Part shown: one piece after another, positions 25,384-33,905 of the stretch
Layout of the letters: each line of letters begins with the position of its first letter
Numbering within the stretch: position 1 is the first letter of the stretch
Source: Brevibacillus_C sp046036945
GTDB taxonomy: Bacteria; Bacillota; Bacilli; Brevibacillales; Brevibacillaceae
NCBI RefSeq assembly: GCF_046036945.1
Contig: NZ_JBJQOQ010000004.1
Location: forward strand, 124,001-188,000
Length of the DNA: 64,000 bases
Direction: 5' to 3'
Made by a program: the position numbers and the translations under genes
The notes under the pieces: generated by a model
Database searches by the model: none
Told to the model about the DNA's origin: nothing
What the model saw: only the letters and a program-made list of their open reading frames with translations

Positions 25384-26730
25384 TTGGAAGCGGGAACGCT
25401 AAAGCCTGACATTTTGTCATCGGATCAACTGAAAGCGGGCGTGCTAAAGATTGCTAACGCTGTGGAAAGGGTATTTGCCGTCGCCTCGCTGCTGCTGTTT
25501 ACCAGTGCGCTGCTGCCCCATCTGCAGAAACAGAGCGGGACGACGATGGATAACATCGAAGGCAACCCGATGCTGCAGTACTTTTGGTATGGCATTTACG
25601 GGGTTACCCTGGTGCACTTGTTCGTCAGATGGAAAAGCGTGATGGGCATTCTGCAGCGAGACAAGATCGTGATTCTGCTGACGCTCTTCACGATCAGTTC
25701 GGTTCTCTGGTCATTTGCCCCGGAAGTGACCATGCGGCGCGGCATTGCGCTCTTGGGGACGACCATGTTCGGCGTCTACTTTGCCGCCCGTTTCAATCTG
25801 GTCGAACAGCTGCGCCTTGTCGCCTGGGCGATGGGTATCGCCGGCATCTTGAGCGTGGCGTTCGCGCTGTTCATTCCGGAATACGGAATCTACGTCGATG
25901 ACCGCGGAGAGGCCTGGCGGGGCATTTACACCCACAAAAATACACTGGGACAGGTCATGACGCTAGGCGGTATCGTATTCCTCATCCTTGCCGCCCAGCA
26001 AAAATGGAAGAGTTGGCCCATGTGGGCAGGTTTTGGATTGTCCGTCTGCCTGCTCCTCTTATCCCAATCCAAAACGGCGTTGGTCATCTTTTTAGGACTG
26101 CTGCTCCTTGTTTCGCTTTTACGCACGATCGTTCGGCACTATTCTCTGGCCGTTCCTTTGATCATCATTTCGTTTCTGATTTTGGGCGGCATTTCCGTTC
26201 TTTTCTACGGCTATGTGGAGAATGCGCTGGAATTGGGATTTGAAAGCATGGGGCGGGATCTCACCCTGACCGGCCGTACGGAGCTATGGGCAGCGATGTT
26301 TGAGAAGATCAGCCAGCATCCCTGGTTTGGCTACGGATACAACGCCTTCTGGCTGGGGCTGGACGGCGAGTCTGCCGATATTTTTCTCATGACCGGGTGG
26401 TTGCCCACGCACGGACACAACGGCACCTTGGACATCTGGCTGCAACTGGGAGTAATCGGGGTCGTCCTGTTTGTCGCCAGTTACATCTCCCAGTTTAAAA
26501 AGGCAGTGCGCTTCATCGGGACTTCTACCGGAATGCTGGTCTGCTGGCCGTTTTTGTACCTCATGTTTATGCTGTTGTACAGTTTGACGGAAAATACGCT
26601 CTTGCGGCAAAACAACATCTTTTGGGTGCTGTACGTGTCACTCGGACTATCCCTGTTGTCGGACGCAAAGCGAGCCGCTTCGCAAGGCGGAGAGCATCTT
26701 AACAGAGAGAGAAGGAGGGTACCAAGGTGA
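25384..26730 (+). CDS. O-antigen polymerase/ligase family protein (Wzy-type)
   Basis: The 448-residue protein has about eleven hydrophobic segments and a large extracytoplasmic loop. It shows the Wzy_C-like features YTHKNTLGQVMTLGGIVF, SQSKTALVIFLG, LTGRTELWAAMFEKI, HPWFGYGYNAFW and HGHNGTLDIWLQLG. Such proteins join repeat units outside the membrane. TTG 25384 follows AGGGGGAAA, which overlaps the flippase stop. The product ends in a basic stretch that overlaps the next start. With Wzx and the chain-length protein it completes a Wzx/Wzy pathway. Confidence 0.91.
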   Translation: MEAGTLKPDILSSDQLKAGVLKIANAVERVFAVASLLLFTSALLPHLQKQSGTTMDNIEGNPMLQYFWYGIYGVTLVHLFVRWKSVMGILQRDKIVILLTLFTISSVLWSFAPEVTMRRGIALLGTTMFGVYFAARFNLVEQLRLVAWAMGIAGILSVAFALFIPEYGIYVDDRGEAWRGIYTHKNTLGQVMTLGGIVFLILAAQQKWKSWPMWAGFGLSVCLLLLSQSKTALVIFLGLLLLVSLLRTIVRHYSLAVPLIIISFLILGGISVLFYGYVENALELGFESMGRDLTLTGRTELWAAMFEKISQHPWFGYGYNAFWLGLDGESADIFLMTGWLPTHGHNGTLDIWLQLGVIGVVLFVASYISQFKKAVRFIGTSTGMLVCWPFLYLMFMLLYSLTENTLLRQNNIFWVLYVSLGLSLLSDAKRAASQGGEHLNRERRRVPR

Positions 26731-27692
26731 CAATCGTAATAACCGGTGTGGCGGGCTTCCTCGGGTCCCACCTCTGCAAGGAGTTGCTGGCAAAAGGGCG
26801 GCGGGTGATTGGCATCGACAACTTTTCCACGGGAAGAGAGCGCAACCTGAACGAAGTAATCGGCCATCCCGATTTTTTCTTGATCAACGATGATGTAACC
26901 AACAAAAGAGTCGTCGAGTTTTCCCTCCTGTCAGGGGTGGAGGAAATCTATCATCTCGCCTCTCCGGCGTCGCCGAAATTCTATCAGCTGGCGCCGTTTG
27001 AAACCATTGCGGTCAATACGATCGGAACACAACATATGCTAGAGGTGGCGAAGCGCAACAATGCGAAGCTGCTTTACGCCAGCACAAGTGAAGCGTACGG
27101 CGATCCGGAGCAGCATCCGCAGGCGGAGGATTACCGCGGCAACGTGAATACCTGGGGACCGCGGGCCTGCTACGACGAGGCGAAGCGTTTGGGTGAAGTG
27201 ATGTGTTACGAATATTACCATCGCCACCAGGTTCAAGTGAAAGTGGCCCGCATCTTCAATACATATTCGGACGGTCTTCGCAATGACGATGGCCGGGTGA
27301 TCTCCAATTTTGTCACACAGGCGCTCACTGGCAGAGACATTACGGTTTATGGCGACGGAAGCCAGACGCGCTCTTTCTGTTATGTAGATGACAATATCCG
27401 CGCACTGCAGATGATGATGGAGAAAGATCAGGCGACGGGAGAAATCATCAACATTGGCAATCCCGACGAGCACCGCATTATTGATGTGGCCCGCATGGTG
27501 AAGCGACTGGCGGGATCGGAAAGCGGCATCACCTACCATCCGCTTCCCCAAGACGATCCCAAAGTGCGGCGTCCCGTGATCGACAAGGCCCGCCAGATGC
27601 TCGGCTGGACGCCAGAAATTAGCCTGGAAGAAGGGCTGAAGAGGATGATCAAAGCGTACAGGACAGAATTGATGCTGCAGTCAAAGGTGTAA
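26727..27692 (+). CDS. UDP-glucuronate decarboxylase-like SDR (UDP-xylose synthase)
   Basis: The 321-residue extended SDR begins ITGVAGFLGSHL. It has the UXS-type segments EIYHLASPASPKFYQ, NTIGTQHMLEVAKR and STSEAYGDP, the catalytic ACYDEAKRLGE (Tyr-x3-Lys), then VARIFNTY, GSQTRSFCYVDD and NIGNPDEHRIID. UXS proteins turn UDP-glucuronate into UDP-xylose. Canonical enzymes read S/RCYDEGKR, so a variant (UDP-glucose epimerase-like or UDP-4-ketopentose) cannot be excluded. GTG 26727 has AAGGAGGG at seven bases and overlaps the polymerase stop. It sits just before ugd, which makes its expected substrate. Confidence 0.85.
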   Translation: MTIVITGVAGFLGSHLCKELLAKGRRVIGIDNFSTGRERNLNEVIGHPDFFLINDDVTNKRVVEFSLLSGVEEIYHLASPASPKFYQLAPFETIAVNTIGTQHMLEVAKRNNAKLLYASTSEAYGDPEQHPQAEDYRGNVNTWGPRACYDEAKRLGEVMCYEYYHRHQVQVKVARIFNTYSDGLRNDDGRVISNFVTQALTGRDITVYGDGSQTRSFCYVDDNIRALQMMMEKDQATGEIINIGNPDEHRIIDVARMVKRLAGSESGITYHPLPQDDPKVRRPVIDKARQMLGWTPEISLEEGLKRMIKAYRTELMLQSKV

Positions 27693-27734
27693 ACAGTCAT
27701 TTTCCATAAAAAAACAATTCTCGGAGGATTCACA

Positions 27735-29162
27735 ATGAATGTGGTATGCATTGGGTCAGGCTACGTGGGCAGTGTAACCGGCGCTGCTTTTGCAGCACTG
27801 GGCCATCAAACGACGGTGATCGATATCGATCAAGCGAAAGTGGAGATGCTGAATGCAAAAAGAAGCCCGATTTACGAGCCGGGGCTGGACATCCTGATCG
27901 CCAAAACCATCGGGAATACATTGTTTGCTTCGACGTCGTACCAGGCTGTGTACGATGCCGATGTCGTCTTTATCGGTGTCGGCACTCCGGAAAAAGCAGA
28001 CGGTTCGGCGGATCTCACCTACATCAGGCGAGCCGCCGCCAGCATCGCAAAGCATCTCAATCCCCACCGGTTTACCGTGATTGTGAACAAGTCGACGGTG
28101 CCGGTCGGGACGGCGGATCTCGTCTCTTCAATCATTGAGGAAGAATCGCTGCTGGAAGCTGAGCTGGATTTTGCGGTGATTAGCAATCCGGAATTTTTGC
28201 GCGAGGGGTATGCGGTCGAAGATGTGTTCTTTCCGGATCGGGTGGTGATCGGCACGGAAAATGAACGGGCCAGGGCGGCCATGCGCACTTTATACCACAA
28301 CCTGATTGAGCGGGCCGGCTACGATGCGATTTGTCGAGACTTGCCGTTTACCGCCAACCTCCATTCGCCTGCGGCCGTCTATTTTGAAACCGACACGAAA
28401 AGCGCGGAAATGATCAAATACGCCTCTAATGCGTTTCTGGCAGTGAAGATCAGCTACATCAACGAGGTAGCCAGACTCTCTGAGGCGCTCGGAGCAAATG
28501 TGCTGGATGTGGCAAAAGGAATCGGCCTTGATTCGCGAATCGGCGAAAAGTTTTTGCAGGTGTCAAGCGGCTGGAGCGGCAGCTGCTTTCCCAAGGATAC
28601 GGCGGAATTTTTGGCCACGAGCCAAAAGTACGGCAGCGAACTGTCCACGGTAAAGGCCGCGGTCGAATCGAACCTAAAGATGCATCTGTTTGTCGTGGAA
28701 AAAATCCAGCGACAGCTGAAGACGCTGAACGGGAAACACATTGGCATACTGGGGTTGACGTTCAAGCCAAATACAGATGACGCCCGCAAAACCCAGGCTA
28801 CCGTGATTATTGAAAAACTGCTTGAGCTGGGGGCCCACATAAGTGTGCATGACCCACAGGGAATGCCGATGTTTCGAGCGCTGAACAAAAATCTGGCGGT
28901 GCGCTACTGCGACTCTCCGCTCGACGTGGCCCATGCTGCCGACGCGCTGATCCTGCTCACTCACTGGCAAGAATACCAGACGCTGGACTGGCGGCAGGTG
29001 AGCCGGAAGATGAGATCCTCTTACGTTCTCGACACCCGCAACGTACTGTGCCGCAAGCAACTGGAGGAACTGGGATTACTCTGCGAAGGGCTGGGGATTG
29101 GCGTTACGGATAGGAAGGCGAGTGGACATGCACAGGCACAAGTCGGGAGCGTTCGTCTTTAG
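27735..29162 (+). CDS. ugd: UDP-glucose 6-dehydrogenase
   Basis: The 475-residue enzyme oxidises UDP-glucose twice to UDP-glucuronate with NAD. It has the Rossmann start CIGSGYVGSVTGAAFAALGH, FIGVGTPEKADGSADL, VNKSTVPVGTA and NPEFLREGYAVED. The catalytic Cys284 is in GSCFPKD, and the C-terminal domain carries LGLTFKPNTDDARKTQA. GGAGG lies upstream of the ATG. There is a small gap (42 bases) after the UXS-like gene without terminator, so both are probably cotranscribed. It provides the acidic sugar of the polymer and the UXS substrate. Confidence 0.95.
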   Translation: MNVVCIGSGYVGSVTGAAFAALGHQTTVIDIDQAKVEMLNAKRSPIYEPGLDILIAKTIGNTLFASTSYQAVYDADVVFIGVGTPEKADGSADLTYIRRAAASIAKHLNPHRFTVIVNKSTVPVGTADLVSSIIEEESLLEAELDFAVISNPEFLREGYAVEDVFFPDRVVIGTENERARAAMRTLYHNLIERAGYDAICRDLPFTANLHSPAAVYFETDTKSAEMIKYASNAFLAVKISYINEVARLSEALGANVLDVAKGIGLDSRIGEKFLQVSSGWSGSCFPKDTAEFLATSQKYGSELSTVKAAVESNLKMHLFVVEKIQRQLKTLNGKHIGILGLTFKPNTDDARKTQATVIIEKLLELGAHISVHDPQGMPMFRALNKNLAVRYCDSPLDVAHAADALILLTHWQEYQTLDWRQVSRKMRSSYVLDTRNVLCRKQLEELGLLCEGLGIGVTDRKASGHAQAQVGSVRL

Positions 29163-29205
29163 AAGGCCGTAAGGGTCAAAAGCTGTCGAGAAATGGGGAG
29201 AAAAC

Positions 29206-30675
29206 GTGAAGTTTGACACGGAGCGATTACTATACAGAAGGCAGTATATACTTGGACCCCGGTTTTTGGTAAATCGCGGCGGATGGAAATGTCTGCAAAT
29301 CGGTGACGACCTGTTTGCTACGGTCCACCCCGATCTGGAAACGGCTCAGGCATATGGAAACGGTATGCAATTAACGCTGCTGGGCTTTCTCATCGATCCC
29401 TTTCATCCCGAGTACTCCAATCGGGAGGTTCTGCAGCATATTAGCGAGACTGCTTCTTGTTTCGACGAGGTGATCGAGGCGGCGGAGCGCTACGGAGGCA
29501 GGTGGATCATCATTTGCCACGACGGTGCCCGCGTCAGAATGTTCCACGATCCCTGTGGGTTGCGGCAGATCTTTTATACCAAGAAGGGTGGCGGACTCTG
29601 GTGCGGCTCGCAGCCGGCAATACTGGTGGACAGCCTGAACGGGAGCTTTGAACAGGACGAAGCGGCCCTGGAACTGGTCAACTCGCCGCAATTTGACCAG
29701 ACGGAACGGGCCTGGCCGGGTGACGGCACCATCTACAAGTCGATCAAACACCTTTTGCCCAACCACTACCTGGATGTCACGGAAGGCCAAGTGGTCCGCT
29801 ACTGGCCGAGAAAAAAACTGGAACCTACCAGCTTGGACAGGGCTGTTCAGACAGCGGCGGCGATATTGCGTGGATCGCTTGCGGGCGCGGCCCGGCGGTA
29901 TGAATTGATGATGCCGGTGACGGCGGGGTGGGATAGCAGAACGCTGCTTGCGGTCAGCAGGGAGATGCAGGAGAGCATCTTCTACTACGTCTGTCAGCTG
30001 AGCAGCCTAACGTCCGAGAGTCCGGACATCCGGATTCCCTCGCGGCTGCTTCCCCGGTTGGGCCTTGATTTCCGCGTCGTGGCCTGTGAGGACAGCATGG
30101 ACCCGCGCTTTCGGGAGGTGATGAGCAAGAGCGTGACGATGGCCAGAGACCTGCCGAAAACATTTACGATCTACCACCACTACAAGCACTCCCAGGGGAA
30201 GCTGAACGTCTGCGGAAACGCCAGTGAAGTGGCCCGCAAAAGCACCCACCTGACATACCGAAAGAAGTTTTCCGGCAGGCTCCTGGCAAAGTATTCAGGT
30301 TATAAAGGCATCCGGTACGTCACGTCTCAGTACGAAAAGTGGCTGCGGGATACTGAACCCGTTGCCGCGCAGTACAACCTCCACGTTTTCGACCTATTTT
30401 ACTGGGAACAGCGAATGGGCAATTGGGGAGCGATGTACCCGGCCGAACAGGATATCGCGATCGAAGAATTCTGCCCCTTCAACAATCGAACTCTTCTCGA
30501 GGCGCTGCTTTCTGTCGACGTCAAATACCGCGTTACGCCCAACTGTCTCTTGTACCAGGAACTGATCAGACACATGTGGGAGGGTGTTTTGTCCGAACCG
30601 ATCAATCCGCTTAGCCTGCGGGGCAGAGTAAAAAGGTCGCTTAACAACATTTATCAGCGGTACGTCTTGAGGTAA
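29206..30675 (+). CDS. asparagine synthase-like protein 1 (glutaminase-dead)
   Basis: This 489-residue protein has an N-terminal class-II amidotransferase-like domain (GGRWIIICHDGARVRMF, HDPCGLRQIFYT, GSQPAIL) without the catalytic Cys2, since it starts MKFDTE. An Asn-synthetase ATP-pyrophosphatase domain follows, with the PP-loop variant TAGWDSR at 239-245. The canonical form is SGGxDS. GTG 29206 follows GGGGAG. Asn-synthase-like proteins in polysaccharide loci (for example WbpS in Pseudomonas O-antigen) amidate uronic acids; that role would fit next to ugd but needs another nitrogen source. It has a near twin directly downstream, and function is otherwise unknown. Confidence 0.83.
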   Translation: MKFDTERLLYRRQYILGPRFLVNRGGWKCLQIGDDLFATVHPDLETAQAYGNGMQLTLLGFLIDPFHPEYSNREVLQHISETASCFDEVIEAAERYGGRWIIICHDGARVRMFHDPCGLRQIFYTKKGGGLWCGSQPAILVDSLNGSFEQDEAALELVNSPQFDQTERAWPGDGTIYKSIKHLLPNHYLDVTEGQVVRYWPRKKLEPTSLDRAVQTAAAILRGSLAGAARRYELMMPVTAGWDSRTLLAVSREMQESIFYYVCQLSSLTSESPDIRIPSRLLPRLGLDFRVVACEDSMDPRFREVMSKSVTMARDLPKTFTIYHHYKHSQGKLNVCGNASEVARKSTHLTYRKKFSGRLLAKYSGYKGIRYVTSQYEKWLRDTEPVAAQYNLHVFDLFYWEQRMGNWGAMYPAEQDIAIEEFCPFNNRTLLEALLSVDVKYRVTPNCLLYQELIRHMWEGVLSEPINPLSLRGRVKRSLNNIYQRYVLR

Positions 30676-30767
30676 ATGTCCGGCGCTGCTCCCTTGTGTT
30701 CGCAGTAAAGAGGGGGGGACCGCCAGACGAGAATGGCATGACGTTGTTGGAGAAAGGGGTAAAAAGT

Positions 30768-32243
30768 GTGGATATTGATGTAGACAAATTGCTTTATCGA
30801 AGGCAGTATATCCTCGGTCCGAGGTATCAAATGAAAAGGAAAGGATGGAAGCAGCTCAGGATTGGCGAAAATCTCTGCGCTACTGTCCATCCTGAGCTGG
30901 AGACGATTCAAACTGAAGCGAACGGGATTCAATTAACCCTGCTCGGATTTATCATCGACCCCTTTCGACCGTTGTACTCCAACGAAGAAGTGCTGCAGAA
31001 CATCAATCGAAACGCACGGAATTTTGATGACGTGATCTTCCAGACGGACTGCTGCGGCGGGCGATGGCTGATCATTTACAGCGATGGGGCAGGTGTAAAG
31101 CTGTTCCACGACACCTGCGGACTCAGGCAGGTATTTTACACCCGGTCAAACGGGGAGGTCTGGTGCGGTTCGCAGCCGGCGATTCTGGTCGACTGCCTGG
31201 AAGAGACGTTTTTTGAGTTCGACGAATCCGCCATGGAGTTGATCGACTCCCCCCAGTTCGACAAAACGGAACGCGTCTGGCCGGGGGAGGGAACGATCTA
31301 CAAAGCGATTAAACACCTGATGCCCAATCACTACCTCGACGTGATTACGGGGAGTACCGCCAGATTTTGGCCGACGGAAAAACTGGAGGAGTTGGACGTA
31401 GGTTATGCAGTACGGCTCGGAACGGAGATGCTGCAGGGTTCGCTGCAAGCAGCTGCTAACCGGTACGACCTGATGCTGCCCGTGACGGCAGGTTGGGAAA
31501 GCAGGACGCTGCTCGCGGCAAGCAGAGCGTTTAGCGACAAGATCACTTACTACATCAGCAAGCACTGCGAGCTGAACGCGAACAGTGCCGACATTCGCGT
31601 ACCCATGCAGCTGCTCCCTCGTCTCGGGTTGCAATTGAACGTCATGGAGTGCGAGCGAAGCATGGACCCGCAGTTCAGGGAGATCCTGCACAAAAACGTA
31701 ACAATGGCCAGGACTCTGCCCAAGTCGCTGACGATTTTCCACCACTATAAGTACTCACAGGGAAGATTGAACGTCTGCGGCAACGGCAGCGAAGTGGCCA
31801 AGAAGTGTGTCTATACCTACTTCGACCGGAAGCGGATTGACGGCAGGTTCCTTGCCCTCATTACAGGGTATAAAAACGTGGGATTTGCCACCGGACAGTA
31901 CGACAAATGGCTGCAGGATACCCGGCACATTGCCAAGGAGTACAACATCGACATTTTCGATCTGTTTTACTGGGAACAGCGGATGGGGACCTGGGGGGCG
32001 ATGTATCCGGCCGAGCAGGATATCGCGATTGAGGAATTTTGGCCTTTTAGCAACCGGAAATTGTTGACCACGCTGATGAAGGTGGATACCAGGTACCGAA
32101 ACCCGCCTCATTACGTCCTCTATCGGGAATTGATTGCATCGATGTGGAAGGAAACGCTGCGCGAACCGATTAATCCGATGAGCTTTCAAGAAAAGGGAAG
32201 AACGCTGCTGCGAGACACGTACAAACGGTATCTTTTGCGATAA
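30768..32243 (+). CDS. asparagine synthase-like protein 2 (paralogue of the preceding gene)
   Basis: The 491-residue protein is collinear with the preceding gene over its whole length (LLYRRQYILGPR near the start, FDLFYWEQRMG, WGAMYPAEQDIAIEEF, EPINPxS near the end). GTG 30768 with AAAGGGG seven bases upstream gives an N-terminus that aligns with the twin; the longer upstream frame has no match. It also lacks Cys2. The PP-loop reads TAGWESR (240-246), with Glu where the twin has Asp, so the two copies may differ in activity. A tandem duplication with divergence is the simplest origin. It is the last gene of the EPS operon. Confidence 0.83.
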   Translation: MDIDVDKLLYRRQYILGPRYQMKRKGWKQLRIGENLCATVHPELETIQTEANGIQLTLLGFIIDPFRPLYSNEEVLQNINRNARNFDDVIFQTDCCGGRWLIIYSDGAGVKLFHDTCGLRQVFYTRSNGEVWCGSQPAILVDCLEETFFEFDESAMELIDSPQFDKTERVWPGEGTIYKAIKHLMPNHYLDVITGSTARFWPTEKLEELDVGYAVRLGTEMLQGSLQAAANRYDLMLPVTAGWESRTLLAASRAFSDKITYYISKHCELNANSADIRVPMQLLPRLGLQLNVMECERSMDPQFREILHKNVTMARTLPKSLTIFHHYKYSQGRLNVCGNGSEVAKKCVYTYFDRKRIDGRFLALITGYKNVGFATGQYDKWLQDTRHIAKEYNIDIFDLFYWEQRMGTWGAMYPAEQDIAIEEFWPFSNRKLLTTLMKVDTRYRNPPHYVLYRELIASMWKETLREPINPMSFQEKGRTLLRDTYKRYLLR

Positions 32244-32333
32244 TACTCGATCATAACTGATCTGCTTTTTCCAGATCTCTGTCTTAAAACCGTCGGAGAG
32301 ATGTTCTATTTTTCAAAATGAGGAGGAGCAGAA

Positions 32334-33692
32334 ATGGCACTCTCGTTTGATTTCTCCAATGCATTGCCTTTTTTAGGAAGGCAGGAAATCGATCATCTGC
32401 GTGAATTTGTAAAGGTTGCCCATTGCTTTCTTCATGAAAAGAAAGGACCCGGATCTGATTTTCTTGGTTGGGTTGATTTGCCATTAAACTATGACAAAGA
32501 AGAATTTGAACGAATTAAAAAGACTTCTGATAAAATCAAAACGGATTCACAGGCCCTTGTGGTTATTGGAATTGGGGGGTCATACTTAGGGGCAAGAGCT
32601 GTAATAGAAGCTTTAACACATTCCTTTCAAGCTCAGATGAATGGTTCGACCCATGTATATTTCGCCGGTCAAAATATGAGTTCCACCTATCTATCCCACC
32701 TGCTGGAAGTGTTAGATGGGAAAGAAATATCTGTCAATGTCGTTTCCAAATCTGGAACAACAACGGAACCAGCCATCGCTTTCCGCTTTTTCCGCGATTA
32801 CATGGAGAAGAAGTACGGAAAAGAAGGCGCAAGAAAGCGAATCTATGCCACTACGGATCAAGCAAAGGGAGCTTTAAAAAAGCTGGCTGACAAGGAAGGA
32901 TATGAAACCTTTATTATTCCGGATGATGTTGGCGGAAGATTTTCCGTACTGACAGCGGCAGGTCTTTTGCCGATCGCGGTAGCTGGATTAAATATTGATC
33001 GGTTAATGCAAGGAGCTCAGGCGGCATACATGAAATACAGCCACCCTGACCTGTGGAATAATGAAAGCTATCAATACGCAGCCGTACGCAACGCTCTCTA
33101 CCGAAAGGGAAAAACGATTGAATTGCTGGTAAACTACGAACCTGCTCTTCACTACATGGCGGAATGGTGGAAACAACTTTTTGGCGAGAGTGAAGGAAAG
33201 GATCGGAAAGGACTCTTTCCCGCATCGATTGATTCTACGACTGATTTGCATTCCATAGGGCAATACATTCAGGAAGGCCGCCGGGATCTTATCGAAACGG
33301 TTTTGCTGGTAAAGAAACCGCAAATACTGATGACGATTCAGGAGTGCCCGGAAAATATGGACGGATTGAATTTTCTGGCAGGAAAAACCTTGGATGATGT
33401 CAATAAGAAAGCATTTCAAGGGACCTTGCTGGCCCATGTAGATGGAGGGGTACCCAACCTCATCATTGAACTGGATGAAATGAATGAATATACAATTGGT
33501 GAATTGGTTACCTTTTTCGAAAAGGCTTGCGGCATCAGCGGGCACTTGCTAGGTGTAAACCCGTTTGATCAACCTGGGGTTGAAGCGTATAAGAAGAATA
33601 TGTTTGCTCTGCTTGGCAAGCCCGGTTTTGAAGTAGAAAAAAATAAACTGGAGAAGCGTTTAGAAAATAAATACAGCTATTCATTCGGTTAA
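32334..33692 (+). CDS. pgi: glucose-6-phosphate isomerase
   Basis: The 452-residue enzyme interconverts glucose-6-phosphate and fructose-6-phosphate and has the short Firmicutes length. It shows VVIGIGGSYLGARA, NVVSKSGTTTEPAIAFR, DDVGGRFSVLTAAGLLP, the catalytic Glu region and the C-terminal NPFDQPGVEAYKKNM. GAGGAGGAG precedes the ATG. Base use is clearly lower in GC than in the flanking genes (several 60-base lines at 30-43 percent), so it may have been acquired separately. Its position after the EPS operon completes the supply from fructose-6-phosphate to UDP-sugars. Confidence 0.95.
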   Translation: MALSFDFSNALPFLGRQEIDHLREFVKVAHCFLHEKKGPGSDFLGWVDLPLNYDKEEFERIKKTSDKIKTDSQALVVIGIGGSYLGARAVIEALTHSFQAQMNGSTHVYFAGQNMSSTYLSHLLEVLDGKEISVNVVSKSGTTTEPAIAFRFFRDYMEKKYGKEGARKRIYATTDQAKGALKKLADKEGYETFIIPDDVGGRFSVLTAAGLLPIAVAGLNIDRLMQGAQAAYMKYSHPDLWNNESYQYAAVRNALYRKGKTIELLVNYEPALHYMAEWWKQLFGESEGKDRKGLFPASIDSTTDLHSIGQYIQEGRRDLIETVLLVKKPQILMTIQECPENMDGLNFLAGKTLDDVNKKAFQGTLLAHVDGGVPNLIIELDEMNEYTIGELVTFFEKACGISGHLLGVNPFDQPGVEAYKKNMFALLGKPGFEVEKNKLEKRLENKYSYSFG

Positions 33693-33700
33693 CTTTGACG

Positions 33701-33731
33701 GGCATGGAATTTTATTCTTCCATGCCATTTG
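33701..33731 (+). terminator. terminator after pgi
   Basis: GGCATGGAA (33701-33709) pairs perfectly with TTCCATGCC (33718-33726) around an eight-base loop, followed by ATTTGTGTG, a weak T tract. Confidence 0.55.
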
Positions 33732-33816
33732 TGTGTCTAGCGCAGGCGATCATCAGGGTCCGCTAAAGAAGGACTCGACAACTTCTGCGAGCAGGCTTCA
33801 ATCGAAACTTTTTTTA

Positions 33817-33896
33817 TTGACAAGCACGCCTCACCATTTCTATAATAAAAATTAAGAAAAAAGGAACAACATTCCGTAATAAGGAACGCATGGAGG
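33817..33896 (+). promoter_or_regulatory. sigma-A promoter and IclR-type operator before the iclR gene
   Basis: TTGACA (33817-33822) and TATAAT (33841-33846) are separated by 18 bases, a near-perfect promoter. Just downstream lies GGAAC (33863) then TTCCGTAATAAGGAAC (33872-33887), an inverted-repeat operator that recurs at 34702-34726. Its place after the -10 suggests autorepression. GGAGG at 33892-33896 is the ribosome binding site. Confidence 0.85.
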
Positions 33897-33905
33897 TGTG
33901 AAAAT

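Noticed and set aside
32259..32277. GATCTG/CAGATC hairpin after the second asparagine-synthase-like gene
   Set aside because: The stem is six pairs with no T run after it, so it is not called a terminator.
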